Below, in pieces: positions 28,567 to 38,094 of a stretch of DNA of 64,000 nt. The stretch covers positions 124,001-188,000 of the forward strand of contig NZ_BAABRO010000007.1 in the NCBI RefSeq assembly GCF_039545035.1, given 5' to 3'. Source of the DNA: Novipirellula caenicola (lineage in GTDB: Bacteria; Planctomycetota; Planctomycetia; Pirellulales; Pirellulaceae). The notes under the pieces are model-generated. The model was not told the origin of the DNA and did not search any database. It saw only the letters and a program-made list of their open reading frames with translations. Within the stretch, counting starts at the first letter, position 1. The number at the start of each line of letters is the position of its first letter. Position numbers and translations under genes: made by a program.

Positions 28567-31458
28567 CTACGGATGCAACGTCACCTGCAAAGGAATTTGG
28601 ATATTGAAGGACTGGCGGACATGGTTCTCGTCATAGATGTCCGCGGCACACAACAGTGCCACCGGTTTTCCATTCTCCATGTACACCTGCGGTCGTTCGA
28701 GGTGATCGAACTGCTGGACTTCGCCATCTTCCCACTGGACCGTTCGCTGAGAAATCTCGTGGTATTTGCCTGGGTGCCAATCCAATCCGTCGACCGAATC
28801 GTAATGGACGAGCGAAAAGACTCGTTTGCGTCCTTCGTGTTTGATTCGCTTGACGATCGCTCGGTACTTCCCGTCTTGGAACCAGATATAAGGATCCTCA
28901 GCGGGAAAGTGCTCGCCTTCGAACACAAAGATCGGTTTGTCATGTTTGACAAATGGACCGGTGGGGCTGTCCGACGTGGCGACGCAGTGAACGACGGGGC
29001 CGCCGTTGGGCAGCGGGCGTTCCTGGCCAACCCCTTTGTAAACCATCAAAAAACCGCCATCAGGTCGCTGGCAAACCGAAGGGTTCGAGGTCACTAGCGA
29101 ATCCATTGCCGATGCTTCAGGGCTGACATCGATCAACGGTTTGTCGCTGCGTGTCCACGGACCGTTTGGCGTGTCGGCGACCGCGACTCCGATGCGTTGG
29201 TTGTTTCGGTGTTGCCAATTCAGCAGATGTTTCCCTGGAACGCCAACGATCTCGCCATCGCCGGTGTTGCCCATGTGGTACAGATAATACTTGTCACCAA
29301 ATTTATGCACGGTTGGATTGTGAGTACACCAGCCATCCCAATGTTGCTTGCCGCGACGTGGCAACGCGACATCCTTGAATTCGAACGGGCCGAAGGGACT
29401 GGAGGAAACCGCATGAGCGATTTCCGAATCGGTCACCCAAGCCCATCCCAGGTTGCGTGGCCATCGCGAATACAGCATGTGGTACAGTCCGTCCTCGCCC
29501 TTGACCAGCGATCCACCCCAAATGCTCATCGTGACACTGCGAAACGCGGACTTTCGCGAAACCTTGCCGAACTTGATTTCCATGTCCGGCGCCGATGGTT
29601 TGGGTTGCGATGTCAACTCGTTCACGCGAGGCACAATGGTTTTGGGAATGTCCAATTTTCCGTCGTGCGCTCCGGCGGCAAAGTTGCTGATCACAAACTC
29701 GTTTTCTTTGGACCAATCCGCTTCGACTCGACCATCGCCTAAGATGATGCGGCCAAGTTTGCTGCGGAACCACTCCGATAGCGGCAGATACGAATCGTCA
29801 TTTGCGACATTGTTTCGCTCTTTTGGATCGAGGCGAAGATCGAACAGAGCCATTTCGACTTGCTCGCGCGGAGCCGTCAGCGCCCACTTAATATCTTGCC
29901 CAGGCGGTTGTCCCCATTTCTCGCCCGGCTTGCCATTCTTTTCACGGACTCGCATCGAAAATGCAAAGTCGTCCGCTCGCAAGTAGGCTCGCGGGCCAAT
30001 CACATGATTCATCTCGCCAATCACATAATCGCGACGGACCGCACCGATGAGCGTCTCACCGAGGGGATGTCCATCGAAATGAGCGTAGTGATCGTCGGAC
30101 AAATCCGCACCCGCCGCTTGCAAAAACGTCGGCGCGAAGTCGACGAATTCAATCGGTTCGTTACAAACCGTGCCCGCCGGATATTGTTGACCGGCCGACG
30201 ACACGGCGATCACGGCACAGTGGTTGGACGTGTCGTACGGTGCAAACTTTGATTCGCCACCCTGTTCTCCCAAGTGCCAGCCATGATCACCGATCACATA
30301 CAGAATCAAATAATCGCGATTCTGCTTCACGCTGAACTCTTTGAATTGTTCGACCGCTTTGCCGATCAAGGAATCACCCATCGCACAAAACGCATAGTAG
30401 TCGCGAATCGCCTGCTGCTTGTCTTCGGCGGACAGGTCGGCGAAGTTGGTTTTTTCGAACCACAACACCAATTGCGGCGGCAGTTTTTCGAGCTCGTCTT
30501 TGCTGAATTCAGGGACCTTGTAGGTCTTGCCGGCAAACCGATCACGGAACTCCTTGGACGGCAGCACGGGGGTATGAGGGAAGTGGAATCCAAGGTTCAC
30601 AAACAGCGGTTGGTCCGTCGGCGGCCCTTCGATTTTGCGATCCCAAGGTGTCTTGTAGGACGCACCTGGATGTCGAATAAAATCCACGAAGGACGCCAAA
30701 ATCTCGCCGTCTTGCGTCTTTTCCGTCGGTTGCGGACTGACGCCACCGATCACCAGATCGTTGTGGTCGCCAAACGAGAACAATAAATCGAGCTCACGTC
30801 GCACCCGAGTTTTCTGTTTGATCGCGGTTTCGCTTAGTGGCCCTTCGGCCGGCGTGAAAATCCGCATCGGTCCGTCTGGCATCGACCAAAAATCTTCCAT
30901 CCCGGTTGATTTGCCTTTGCCCCAAGTCTTCTGATGAAACCAATCCGTGCGATCGTTTTTGTAGAGTTCCTTTTGATCAACGCTGACTTCGTAAATCGGC
31001 GTCTTCTGCAGTTTGCGTGCATCCCACTTGAAACTCGCAATCCCGCTTTTGCCAAAATGGGCCGTTCGATAACCATTCTTAACCATCAATTGGGGAAAGA
31101 ACGGCTGGGCGAAATCAGTCGATTGGTGTCCCGATTCAAAACCGTATTGTCCGCTGTGGTGTGGGTACATTCCAAAATGCATCGACGTACGACTCGGTGC
31201 GCAGCCGGGCGAGTTGCAATACACTCGGGTAAACAACACCCCTTGTCGGGCCAGTGCATCCGCATTGGGCGACGAGACATACCCGAGTTCGCTGTCGTCC
31301 CGTCCTGCGGTCACGCGGTTATACGCCGCAATAGAATCGGCGCGATGGTCGTCGGTCAGGATCCAGAGGATATTGGGTTGTTTCGCCGCCGATTCCTCGG
31401 CCGTCACCGCCGGCAATCCGCACGCCATACAGGCACATAGCAGTAGTAGCAATCGCAT
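28567..31458 (-). CDS. Sulfatase fused to GH43/GH32-like five-bladed propeller
   Basis: 963-aa secreted two-domain enzyme. Signal peptide 1-20 (PAVTA). The sulfatase domain has LTDDHRADS (Asp 36-37) and CAPSRTSM (86-93) with canonical CxPxR. IGDHGWHLGEQGG is the later metal-site segment. From about residue 645 the sequence is a beta-propeller of GH43/GH32 style: repeats such as MLYSRWPR, HNPTVHKFGDKYYLYHMGN, NPSVCQRPDGGFLMVYKG and AEDPYIWFQDGKYRAIVKR. Whether the glycosidase residues are all present cannot be told, so it may be a binding or auxiliary module. The fusion predicts coupled desulfation and glycan handling. Confidence 0.92.
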   Translation of the reverse strand: MRLLLLLCACMACGLPAVTAEESAAKQPNILWILTDDHRADSIAAYNRVTAGRDDSELGYVSSPNADALARQGVLFTRVYCNSPGCAPSRTSMHFGMYPHHSGQYGFESGHQSTDFAQPFFPQLMVKNGYRTAHFGKSGIASFKWDARKLQKTPIYEVSVDQKELYKNDRTDWFHQKTWGKGKSTGMEDFWSMPDGPMRIFTPAEGPLSETAIKQKTRVRRELDLLFSFGDHNDLVIGGVSPQPTEKTQDGEILASFVDFIRHPGASYKTPWDRKIEGPPTDQPLFVNLGFHFPHTPVLPSKEFRDRFAGKTYKVPEFSKDELEKLPPQLVLWFEKTNFADLSAEDKQQAIRDYYAFCAMGDSLIGKAVEQFKEFSVKQNRDYLILYVIGDHGWHLGEQGGESKFAPYDTSNHCAVIAVSSAGQQYPAGTVCNEPIEFVDFAPTFLQAAGADLSDDHYAHFDGHPLGETLIGAVRRDYVIGEMNHVIGPRAYLRADDFAFSMRVREKNGKPGEKWGQPPGQDIKWALTAPREQVEMALFDLRLDPKERNNVANDDSYLPLSEWFRSKLGRIILGDGRVEADWSKENEFVISNFAAGAHDGKLDIPKTIVPRVNELTSQPKPSAPDMEIKFGKVSRKSAFRSVTMSIWGGSLVKGEDGLYHMLYSRWPRNLGWAWVTDSEIAHAVSSSPFGPFEFKDVALPRRGKQHWDGWCTHNPTVHKFGDKYYLYHMGNTGDGEIVGVPGKHLLNWQHRNNQRIGVAVADTPNGPWTRSDKPLIDVSPEASAMDSLVTSNPSVCQRPDGGFLMVYKGVGQERPLPNGGPVVHCVATSDSPTGPFVKHDKPIFVFEGEHFPAEDPYIWFQDGKYRAIVKRIKHEGRKRVFSLVHYDSVDGLDWHPGKYHEISQRTVQWEDGEVQQFDHLERPQVYMENGKPVALLCAADIYDENHVRQSFNIQIPLQVTLHP

Positions 31459-31473
31459 GGATCACGATCCCTT

Positions 31474-31658
31474 TTAGGTCAAGCACATTGATAATGATGT
31501 CTCTACAGCGACTTTACTGATATCGCGTTGCGTTGGTTTGTCGCCAAATAAGAACGGTACCAAACTTTCGCCGTTGATCTCGTAGTTGGATGGCAGATCA
31601 ACGCCGGTCAGTTCGGCGATCGTGGGTGAAAAGTCGGACATGTTTACCAGCACCTCGG
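31474..31658 (-). pseudogene. Sulfatase C-terminal fragment
   Basis: Reading immediately after the stop of the 31659-33260 gene gives about 60 residues ([30 protein letters not shown]) that match the region between active-site and C-terminal parts of sulfatases (compare [14 protein letters not shown] and GKSL in the neighbour). No start, signal or active-site motif remains. It is a leftover of a deleted or recombined sulfatase gene. Its 5' junction coincides exactly with the neighbour's stop codon. Confidence 0.7.
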
Positions 31659-33260
31659 CTACTTCTTTTTGTTCTTCTTGGCGGCTTTGTCTTTTTTCTT
31701 CTGCGTGAAAGGAATCACGGGGCGTGCGACCTTCTCGGACGGGCCGCGGAATACATACGGAGCCCACAAATCGCGTGCCTTTTGCCACTCTTCCAACGTG
31801 CGGGTGGGATACCAGCCCGGCGATCCGTATTTGCTGAAGTCGTAATTCTCAGCGTTCTTCTCGACCCATTCGCCCACCGTCGGCGTGGGGCATGTATCCG
31901 GGAAAACGCCGACGGCACGAAATTCCTCCGACACGCCTTGGTCTTTGATCACGTGGGTTCGCCAATGCTCCAGCTCGGCGAGCAATTCGGCTTTCACATC
32001 GGCGTACTGCGGATCATCCGCGACGTTGTGCGCTTCGTGTGGATCTTTTTTCAGGTCAAACAGTTCGATCTCAGGCTTGCTCGCCGCCATAAACGCCGCT
32101 TGTTCCGGCGTCAGCTTTCCTTCCAAATTCAGGACGTTCATTTCCGCGAGCGCAGGATATGCACCTTCTTTGTAATGACTGAATTGGCAATACGCTCGTT
32201 CGGGCATCTGATTCAGAATCAACTTGTGATCCTTCGATCGAATCGATCGCATCGCGTCATGTGCGTCGTCCATCTTGTCGCGTGCTGCGAAAACGTACTT
32301 GCGGTCCTGGACCTCCTTACTGAATAGACTTTTGCCATGCAGTGGAACCGGGGCCTCGATGCCAGCCGCTTCGAGGATTGTCGCGCAGATGTCGATCGAC
32401 ATCACCAGATCCTCGTTGACTTGCCCTGGTTTGACTTTTCCCGGCCAACGCATGATCATCGGAATGCGAGTTCCTTCGTCATAAAGAAACTGCTTGCCAC
32501 GGATGTGGCAGCGGCCGTGGTCGCCAATGAAAAAGACAATGGTGTTTTCCGCCAACCCTTCGTCAGCGAGCCGTTTCAACAGTTCCCCCACTTCACGGTC
32601 GACAATCTGCATTTGTTCCAAACCGGTGGCCCAATCGCGGCGGATGAATGGGGTGTCCGGGTAATACGGCGGCAGCTCAACATCCTTGGGGTCAATCGGA
32701 CGCAGCGGATCGCGATTCCAAGCTCGGTGCGTTCCCCCAAACGTGATGCGAGCAAAGAAAGGTTGATTCGGTTCACGCTCGTTCCAGTCCTCGCCCATGA
32801 ACAATTCATTCTTCTTGTCCGGCAAGAAATTGCAGTCGGTTTTCCAGCTCATTAGCGCAGTGAAGTAGCCTGCATCGGCCAGCAGATGAGGGATTGGGCG
32901 AATCCCATACGGCAACGGTTTCTTGTCATTGGTGCGGTGTTGGTGAGCACCGATGTAATTTTGGTGGAACCCCGTCATCATCGCAGAACGCGAAGTCGAG
33001 CAAACCGGCGACGTCGTGAAAGCCCATTGGTAGCGAATCCCTTCGGAAGCCAATTGGTCCACGTGCGGTGTTTGGATTCCCTTGGTGCCGTAACACGACA
33101 AGTCGGGGCTCCAGTCTTCGATCGTGATCCACAGGATGTTGGGACGGTCCGGCGTCGCCGTCGCTTCGTCTGCCGCCGAGGTGACGGTTCCCAGCGAAAG
33201 CAGAAAGACAGCACTCAGTAGCAGCAAATCGATGGAACGTTGGGGGGCGGTGTTTTTCAT
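31659..33260 (-). CDS. Secreted sulfatase with variant CSTSR motif
   Basis: 533-aa sulfatase; ATG 33260 is preferred over a TTG 18 bp upstream and gives a signal peptide ending TSA (about 29). The metal site reads [13 protein letters not shown], with Glu-Asp (48-49) instead of Asp-Asp. The active site is CSTSR (87-91): Thr replaces Pro. [14 protein letters not shown] and [15 protein letters not shown] resemble heparan N-sulfatase-like proteins. The C-terminus is poly-lysine ([13 protein letters not shown]). It follows the DUF1080-like gene by 58 bp. Confidence 0.92.
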   Translation of the reverse strand: MKNTAPQRSIDLLLLSAVFLLSLGTVTSAADEATATPDRPNILWITIEDWSPDLSCYGTKGIQTPHVDQLASEGIRYQWAFTTSPVCSTSRSAMMTGFHQNYIGAHQHRTNDKKPLPYGIRPIPHLLADAGYFTALMSWKTDCNFLPDKKNELFMGEDWNEREPNQPFFARITFGGTHRAWNRDPLRPIDPKDVELPPYYPDTPFIRRDWATGLEQMQIVDREVGELLKRLADEGLAENTIVFFIGDHGRCHIRGKQFLYDEGTRIPMIMRWPGKVKPGQVNEDLVMSIDICATILEAAGIEAPVPLHGKSLFSKEVQDRKYVFAARDKMDDAHDAMRSIRSKDHKLILNQMPERAYCQFSHYKEGAYPALAEMNVLNLEGKLTPEQAAFMAASKPEIELFDLKKDPHEAHNVADDPQYADVKAELLAELEHWRTHVIKDQGVSEEFRAVGVFPDTCPTPTVGEWVEKNAENYDFSKYGSPGWYPTRTLEEWQKARDLWAPYVFRGPSEKVARPVIPFTQKKKDKAAKKNKKK

Positions 33261-33318
33261 CGTGCAGGGGATTTTCAAAAGTGGACTTGGAAGAGGAACC
33301 GCTGTGGGGAGTTTCGGA

Positions 33319-34056
33319 CTATTGGCTAACGCTGAAGACTTTCAAATTGTCAAAATCAATGGTTGATCCGTTGACGGTCATGCCGATCTTTGTTTTGGTC
33401 GGGTGATCGATCCCGGGCGAACGAAGCTCGACAATCTTCTTGCCATCGAGCGAAGCCTCTAGAGAATCGCCCTTGATGCGAACGCCCAATCGGTACCACT
33501 GGCCAGGTTTCAGATTAACAGCAGCGGCGTTGGTCTTTTCGGCGAGCAGTGTGTCCAGCGACTTCTGTTGCTCGGGGGGCAGGTTTTTGGATTGGCGTTG
33601 TTTTCGGACCTCCAAATTCATGTTGCCCGTTTTGTCGTCCGTGACCGAGATCTTTTTGGGGGAAATCGAAACGCGACAGATATGTCCGGCGTGAACCGAT
33701 TTTTCATTTTGATCGTCGAGCACAAAGTTGAATCGCGTGCCGCCGCTGAAACGAAAATCGAATTGCAGGTCGATGTCGTCAAACTTGATGTTTTTGCGAA
33801 TCACCGCTCCGTGATCTGACTTGGTTTGCTTGCCGACCAACACGCCATCGACGATGTTCCATGCATCCTCGGTTCCTCGTGCCGAGGTGTAACCTTCACC
33901 GACGCTCTGACGATTGTCGAAGTCGTCCTCAAACACCGTCGCTCGGTCCTCGGCGGCGTGAAGACTCGATACCGTGGCGGTCAAAATCAGGACGCTCCAT
34001 GCGGCTGCAACGGTGCAAGACGGAACAACACCGGGTCGTGCGAAGGATTTGATCAT
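33319..34056 (-). CDS. DUF1080 (3-keto-disaccharide hydrolase)-like secreted protein
   Basis: 245-aa exported protein; the signal peptide ends SSLHA (about 34). The rest is one concanavalin/LamG-like beta sandwich: EDDFDN, WNIVDGVLVGKQ, IKFDDIDLQFDFRF, WYRLGVRIKGDSLEASLDGKKI, GMTVNGSTIDFDNLKVF. This is the fold of DUF1080/GH16-like proteins. A glycan-binding or hydrolytic role is possible. It lies between the DUF1592 and sulfatase genes with gaps of 75 and 58 bp. Confidence 0.8.
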   Translation of the reverse strand: MIKSFARPGVVPSCTVAAAWSVLILTATVSSLHAAEDRATVFEDDFDNRQSVGEGYTSARGTEDAWNIVDGVLVGKQTKSDHGAVIRKNIKFDDIDLQFDFRFSGGTRFNFVLDDQNEKSVHAGHICRVSISPKKISVTDDKTGNMNLEVRKQRQSKNLPPEQQKSLDTLLAEKTNAAAVNLKPGQWYRLGVRIKGDSLEASLDGKKIVELRSPGIDHPTKTKIGMTVNGSTIDFDNLKVFSVSQ

Positions 34057-34131
34057 GTCAATTTCTTTTTCAGCAGGCGTGAAGGGAATTGGGAGTGATT
34101 GGATGAGTGGGACGTGAGTACACTCGGCGTG

Positions 34132-36552
34132 TCACTCGATCTGCAATAACATCGGATGGGTGCAAATTTGCACGATCAAATCGGCAAACCGGCCACCGGA
34201 TTGCTTGTTCTGTTTGACGATTTCTTCGATGGCAACCCGTTCCGCGATCGTGGTCGGGTGACCGACCGCATGCGATAGTAGTTTCGCGGTGATCACCTGG
34301 GTGAATCGATCCGATTGTTGCATCAAAATCGAACGCATTTCGACCACTCCGTCAAATGTTTCGCCGCTCGGTGTCTTGCCTGCGGCGTCGACTGGTTTGC
34401 CTTTGCCGTTGATCCCGTATTGCTCTCGCCAAGCTCCGACGGCGTCAAAGTTTTCGAGTCCGAATCCCCATGGGTCGATCCGGCGATGGCATTCGTTGCA
34501 AGTCGCGACATCACGGTGCTTGGCCAACATCTCGCGGATCGTGGTGGAACCGCGTACATCGGGTTCGATCGGTTCCACGTCTGGCGGCGGCGGTGATGGG
34601 GGCGAATCTAACAGGTTTTCGAGAATCCAAACGCCTCGCACGACGGGTGAGGTGCGAGTTCCGTTGGACGTGATCGTCAACATGCTGGCGTGACCCAACA
34701 AACCGCCGCGTGGATGACCGGCCGGCAAATTAACACGGCGAAATTCGTTGCCTTCGACGCCGTTGATTTCGTAATGCTCGGCAAGTCGCTCGTTGAGCAT
34801 CGCGTAACCGGGATTCAAAAAGTCGGTGACGGGACGGTTGGAATGCAGTATCTCCGAGAACAAGGCTTCGGATTCGCTACGTATCGCACGCTCAAGTGCG
34901 GGATCGTAGGCAGGATACAATTTCGGATCAGGCAACATCGCTCCGACGCGGCGAAGTCCCAGCCATTGTCCCGCAAAATCGATCACAAACCGATCGGACT
35001 TCGGGTCTGCGATCATGCGTCGCACCTGAGATTCCAACACGTTCGTGTCGAGGATTGCACCAGACGCCGCCAACGACATCAGTTCCTGATCGGGCATCGA
35101 ATTCCAAAGGAAATACGACAACCGACTCGCGATGGCGAAAGTATCTTTGTTGTCTGCGAAAGGTCGTTCGTACAGAAATCTTGGCGAGCAGAGCATCGAC
35201 TCGATAACTTGTCGCAAACCGGCCTGAGGTGACATCCCTTCGTCTTGAGTCGCCTCGAAAATTTGCTGATACAGAGCGGTGACTTCGGGCGGAACCGGAC
35301 GCCGGAACGTCCGAGTCAGCAGCGTTTGCAGTGCGGATTGGGACAGATGATTTTTGTCGTCCAGCAACTCACGGGTGATCGCATTGGGCCAAGATTCCAA
35401 AAGAGGCCCGTCAATGTGTAATTGCTTTACTCGCAGCAGTTCTCCAACAAGCATCCGCTTTGAATCGATCACTCCCCAAGGACTGCGAGCGCCGCGCGGG
35501 CAATCGCTAGCGTGGACGAAAAACGTTTCGCCTTTTTCAAGTTCAATCTCGCATTGGACGGTCGCCATCGTCGGTCCGACTTCGACCAATGCGACTCGAC
35601 GTCCGCCCACCGACGCACCACCCGCGTATTGCAACGGGAACGGAGCGGCGACAATCGATACGTGCCGGCGGTAGTTTGGTGGAAAAGGTTTGCCTGGAAC
35701 GCGAACAAGCTTCTTGCCATTTTTGTCGTGTTTTTTTCCTTCCCAGTCGGTAATTTTTTTTTCCAACTCGGCCGTATGGATGGTGTGCGACATGTCGAGC
35801 TCGATGCGATAGACGCCTGCTCGCGGAGCCTCGAACTTGGATGGCCAAACAACATGCCCTCGGTTCTTGCTGCACCATAGCACCACGGTGTCGCCATCGC
35901 TTTCGACGCTCTTTCCCCGTTCCAATTCCGCGGCCTCCTGCGTGATGGAAACTCGCGGGTCCGGACCATTTGCGATAACGTCCTTTGCGATCCGGCGTGC
36001 GTTCTGCTGCAACACTCGCATGAACTCGCCGGACTGAGTCAACGTGGCCGCCATATTGTCAAATCCGGCAACCTCCGAATCTTGGGGTAATCCTGCGGAC
36101 AATCGCAATCGAGTTCCCAGCAGGTCGTTGACCGTATTGTCCATCGCCGTGTGGCTTAAGCGACGAAGTTCGATTTGCCCCGTCTGGCTCGCCGACTGGG
36201 CTGATCGCCGAATCTCGGTTTCGACGGCTTTAACAAATGATTTCAGTTCTTTGGCGGAAGGCCGCGGCTGCTCTTCGGGCGGCATTTCACCAAGTTTGAC
36301 GAGATCCAATGCGTCTTGCCACGCGATCGCGTTGGCTGGATCACTCAGGTCACGCGAGAGTTGATCGATGCGAAAATCGCCTTTCGCTTTTCGAGCGTCA
36401 TGGCATCGGATGCAGTGCTGCTGAGTGAATTGGTCCACCGCCGACGTGAAGTCGTCGCCTTGCACACTTTGGCAAAGCAGCAACGCCAGACAGAACGCCA
36501 GACTGTAAGGCATCAGGGAGCGGCGACAGGATAGTGATAGGTTTGGTTTCAT
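34132..36552 (-). CDS. DUF1592/DUF1588/DUF1585 protein with cytochrome c-type motifs
   Basis: 806-aa exported protein of the planctomycete DUF1587-1592-1588-1585 architecture. After a signal peptide (to about 32) an N-terminal haem motif CIRCH (47-51) resembles PSCyt1. DUF1587-like text follows (LRRLSHTAMDNTVNDLLG), then DUF1592 (SRLSYFLWNSMPDQELMSLA), DUF1588 (GLLGHASMLTITSNGTRTSPVVRGVWILENLL) with a second CNECH haem-like motif, and DUF1585 (HAVGHPTTIAER). These proteins occur next to DUF1552 genes, as here. They are thought to act in the periplasm; activity is not established. Confidence 0.9.
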   Translation of the reverse strand: MKPNLSLSCRRSLMPYSLAFCLALLLCQSVQGDDFTSAVDQFTQQHCIRCHDARKAKGDFRIDQLSRDLSDPANAIAWQDALDLVKLGEMPPEEQPRPSAKELKSFVKAVETEIRRSAQSASQTGQIELRRLSHTAMDNTVNDLLGTRLRLSAGLPQDSEVAGFDNMAATLTQSGEFMRVLQQNARRIAKDVIANGPDPRVSITQEAAELERGKSVESDGDTVVLWCSKNRGHVVWPSKFEAPRAGVYRIELDMSHTIHTAELEKKITDWEGKKHDKNGKKLVRVPGKPFPPNYRRHVSIVAAPFPLQYAGGASVGGRRVALVEVGPTMATVQCEIELEKGETFFVHASDCPRGARSPWGVIDSKRMLVGELLRVKQLHIDGPLLESWPNAITRELLDDKNHLSQSALQTLLTRTFRRPVPPEVTALYQQIFEATQDEGMSPQAGLRQVIESMLCSPRFLYERPFADNKDTFAIASRLSYFLWNSMPDQELMSLAASGAILDTNVLESQVRRMIADPKSDRFVIDFAGQWLGLRRVGAMLPDPKLYPAYDPALERAIRSESEALFSEILHSNRPVTDFLNPGYAMLNERLAEHYEINGVEGNEFRRVNLPAGHPRGGLLGHASMLTITSNGTRTSPVVRGVWILENLLDSPPSPPPPDVEPIEPDVRGSTTIREMLAKHRDVATCNECHRRIDPWGFGLENFDAVGAWREQYGINGKGKPVDAAGKTPSGETFDGVVEMRSILMQQSDRFTQVITAKLLSHAVGHPTTIAERVAIEEIVKQNKQSGGRFADLIVQICTHPMLLQIE

Positions 36553-36721
36553 TGCTTCGTTGGTTTCGGTTGATCGGTGGGGTGAATCGTTCCGATCAAA
36601 AATATTCAGGTTTACGTGTTTCAGTTTTTATCGCGTTCGGTCTGGAGTGGGCCGTAAGGCACCGGGTAATGCGTACGCCCAGGACGCACACGTCCGTTCG
36701 GATCACAAAATCAACAGCCAG

Positions 36722-38011
36722 CTACCCCGTTATATATTCGTTCACTGTCCCGTTACTGCCCGCAAACGAGTCGGTTTCGATCCCCATTTGCTGCAGCATG
36801 GTCACAAAGACGTTGCTCAGCGGCGTGCCTTCCTGAAGCCGGATATGTCCTTGGTGTCGGAACCCACCACCGGCCAGCAGCACCGGCAGATCACGATTGG
36901 AATGCGAGCTAGCGTTGCCCAATCCGCTGCCGAACAAAACTTGCGTACAATCCAATAGCGTTCCCTCAGTGGTCTGAGTCGATTGCAGACGGTGAAGGAA
37001 TTTGGCGAGCGACTGAGTATGCAAGCGTTCAACTTGGACCAAGCTCTCGATGACGTCTGGATCTTTTCCGTGATGCGATTGGCCGTGGTAATCGGTGACT
37101 CGCGTGTTGCCAATTTCGATTGGCATTCCTTTGCCTGGCAAGGCGACGGAAATGACCCGCGTTGAATCGGTTTGCAGCGCCAACGCAGTCAGTTCCAGGA
37201 TCAAGTCCAAGTTTTCGTGGTAGTTGGTGGCTCGATCGGTACTCGCGGGCACACCTGGTTTGGGCGTTTTTAGCCATTCCAGTTGACGACGGATCCCCGT
37301 TTCGATGTCTCGCACCGACGTCATGTATTGATCCAAGCACGCTTGGTCGGTTTTCGACAATTCACGGTGAAGCATCTTGGCATCAGCATTGACCAAATCC
37401 AAGACGCTACGCCCCATCTTGATCGATCGAGCCGTTCGTTCTGGATTGGCATCGTTCACAAACAGCTGCTCGTAAATGTCCAGCGGGTCGGACATCGTCG
37501 GCATCGGGATGCCTTTGTCATCCCACGACAACGAATCCGAGACACCCACATCGGCGGCACCCAATTGCAGCGATTGAAATCGCGTGTTGGCGCCGAGCGT
37601 TTTGGCAGCCAATTGATCGAGTGTGATTTGATTGCGAATCACAATCGACTGGCCAACGCGTTCGGGTTTGTAGACACCCGACAAAAACGCCGGAGCTCCT
37701 TTGTGACCGCCGGTAACCCCTGGGTGGTCGGCGTTGGAGATCAAGGTGAACGTGTCACGCAAATCTGACAACGGCTCGATCAATTTCGGGGCGACATAAT
37801 TATGTCCGGTCTGTTGCGGATTCCATTCGCCCGGATACATGCTCAGCGAAACACCGATACATACAAGCCGAGGAGCTGCCGTTGCAGGTGGCAACGATGG
37901 TGGTCCAGCGGCATACGTTTTGCCAGGCGATAGCGACTCGAGAAACGGCAACGCTACGGTGGCGCCTGCAGCGGCCAGACAACGGCGTCGACTGATTGAT
38001 TGCTTGATCAT
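36722..38011 (-). CDS. DUF1552 protein, Tat-exported
   Basis: 429-aa protein of the DUF1552 family. The N-terminus MIKQSISRRRCLAAAGATVALPF has a twin-arginine signal (SRRRCLA plus hydrophobic stretch), implying folded export. Family text includes FTLISNADHPGVTGGHKGAPAFLSG, DYHGQSHHGKDPD and LFGSGLGNASSHSNRDLPVLLAGGG. The His/Asp-rich segments suggest a metal-dependent alkaline-phosphatase-like fold. It is encoded 169 bp upstream of its usual partner DUF1592. Confidence 0.9.
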   Translation of the reverse strand: MIKQSISRRRCLAAAGATVALPFLESLSPGKTYAAGPPSLPPATAAPRLVCIGVSLSMYPGEWNPQQTGHNYVAPKLIEPLSDLRDTFTLISNADHPGVTGGHKGAPAFLSGVYKPERVGQSIVIRNQITLDQLAAKTLGANTRFQSLQLGAADVGVSDSLSWDDKGIPMPTMSDPLDIYEQLFVNDANPERTARSIKMGRSVLDLVNADAKMLHRELSKTDQACLDQYMTSVRDIETGIRRQLEWLKTPKPGVPASTDRATNYHENLDLILELTALALQTDSTRVISVALPGKGMPIEIGNTRVTDYHGQSHHGKDPDVIESLVQVERLHTQSLAKFLHRLQSTQTTEGTLLDCTQVLFGSGLGNASSHSNRDLPVLLAGGGFRHQGHIRLQEGTPLSNVFVTMLQQMGIETDSFAGSNGTVNEYITG

Positions 38012-38094
38012 GGAAAGTTCCTATTGCTGGTAGCGAAAGTCGCCAAGACTTTCGATTATTCTTCTAGCGGCGCGGCGTGATGTTGGTGCTAACC

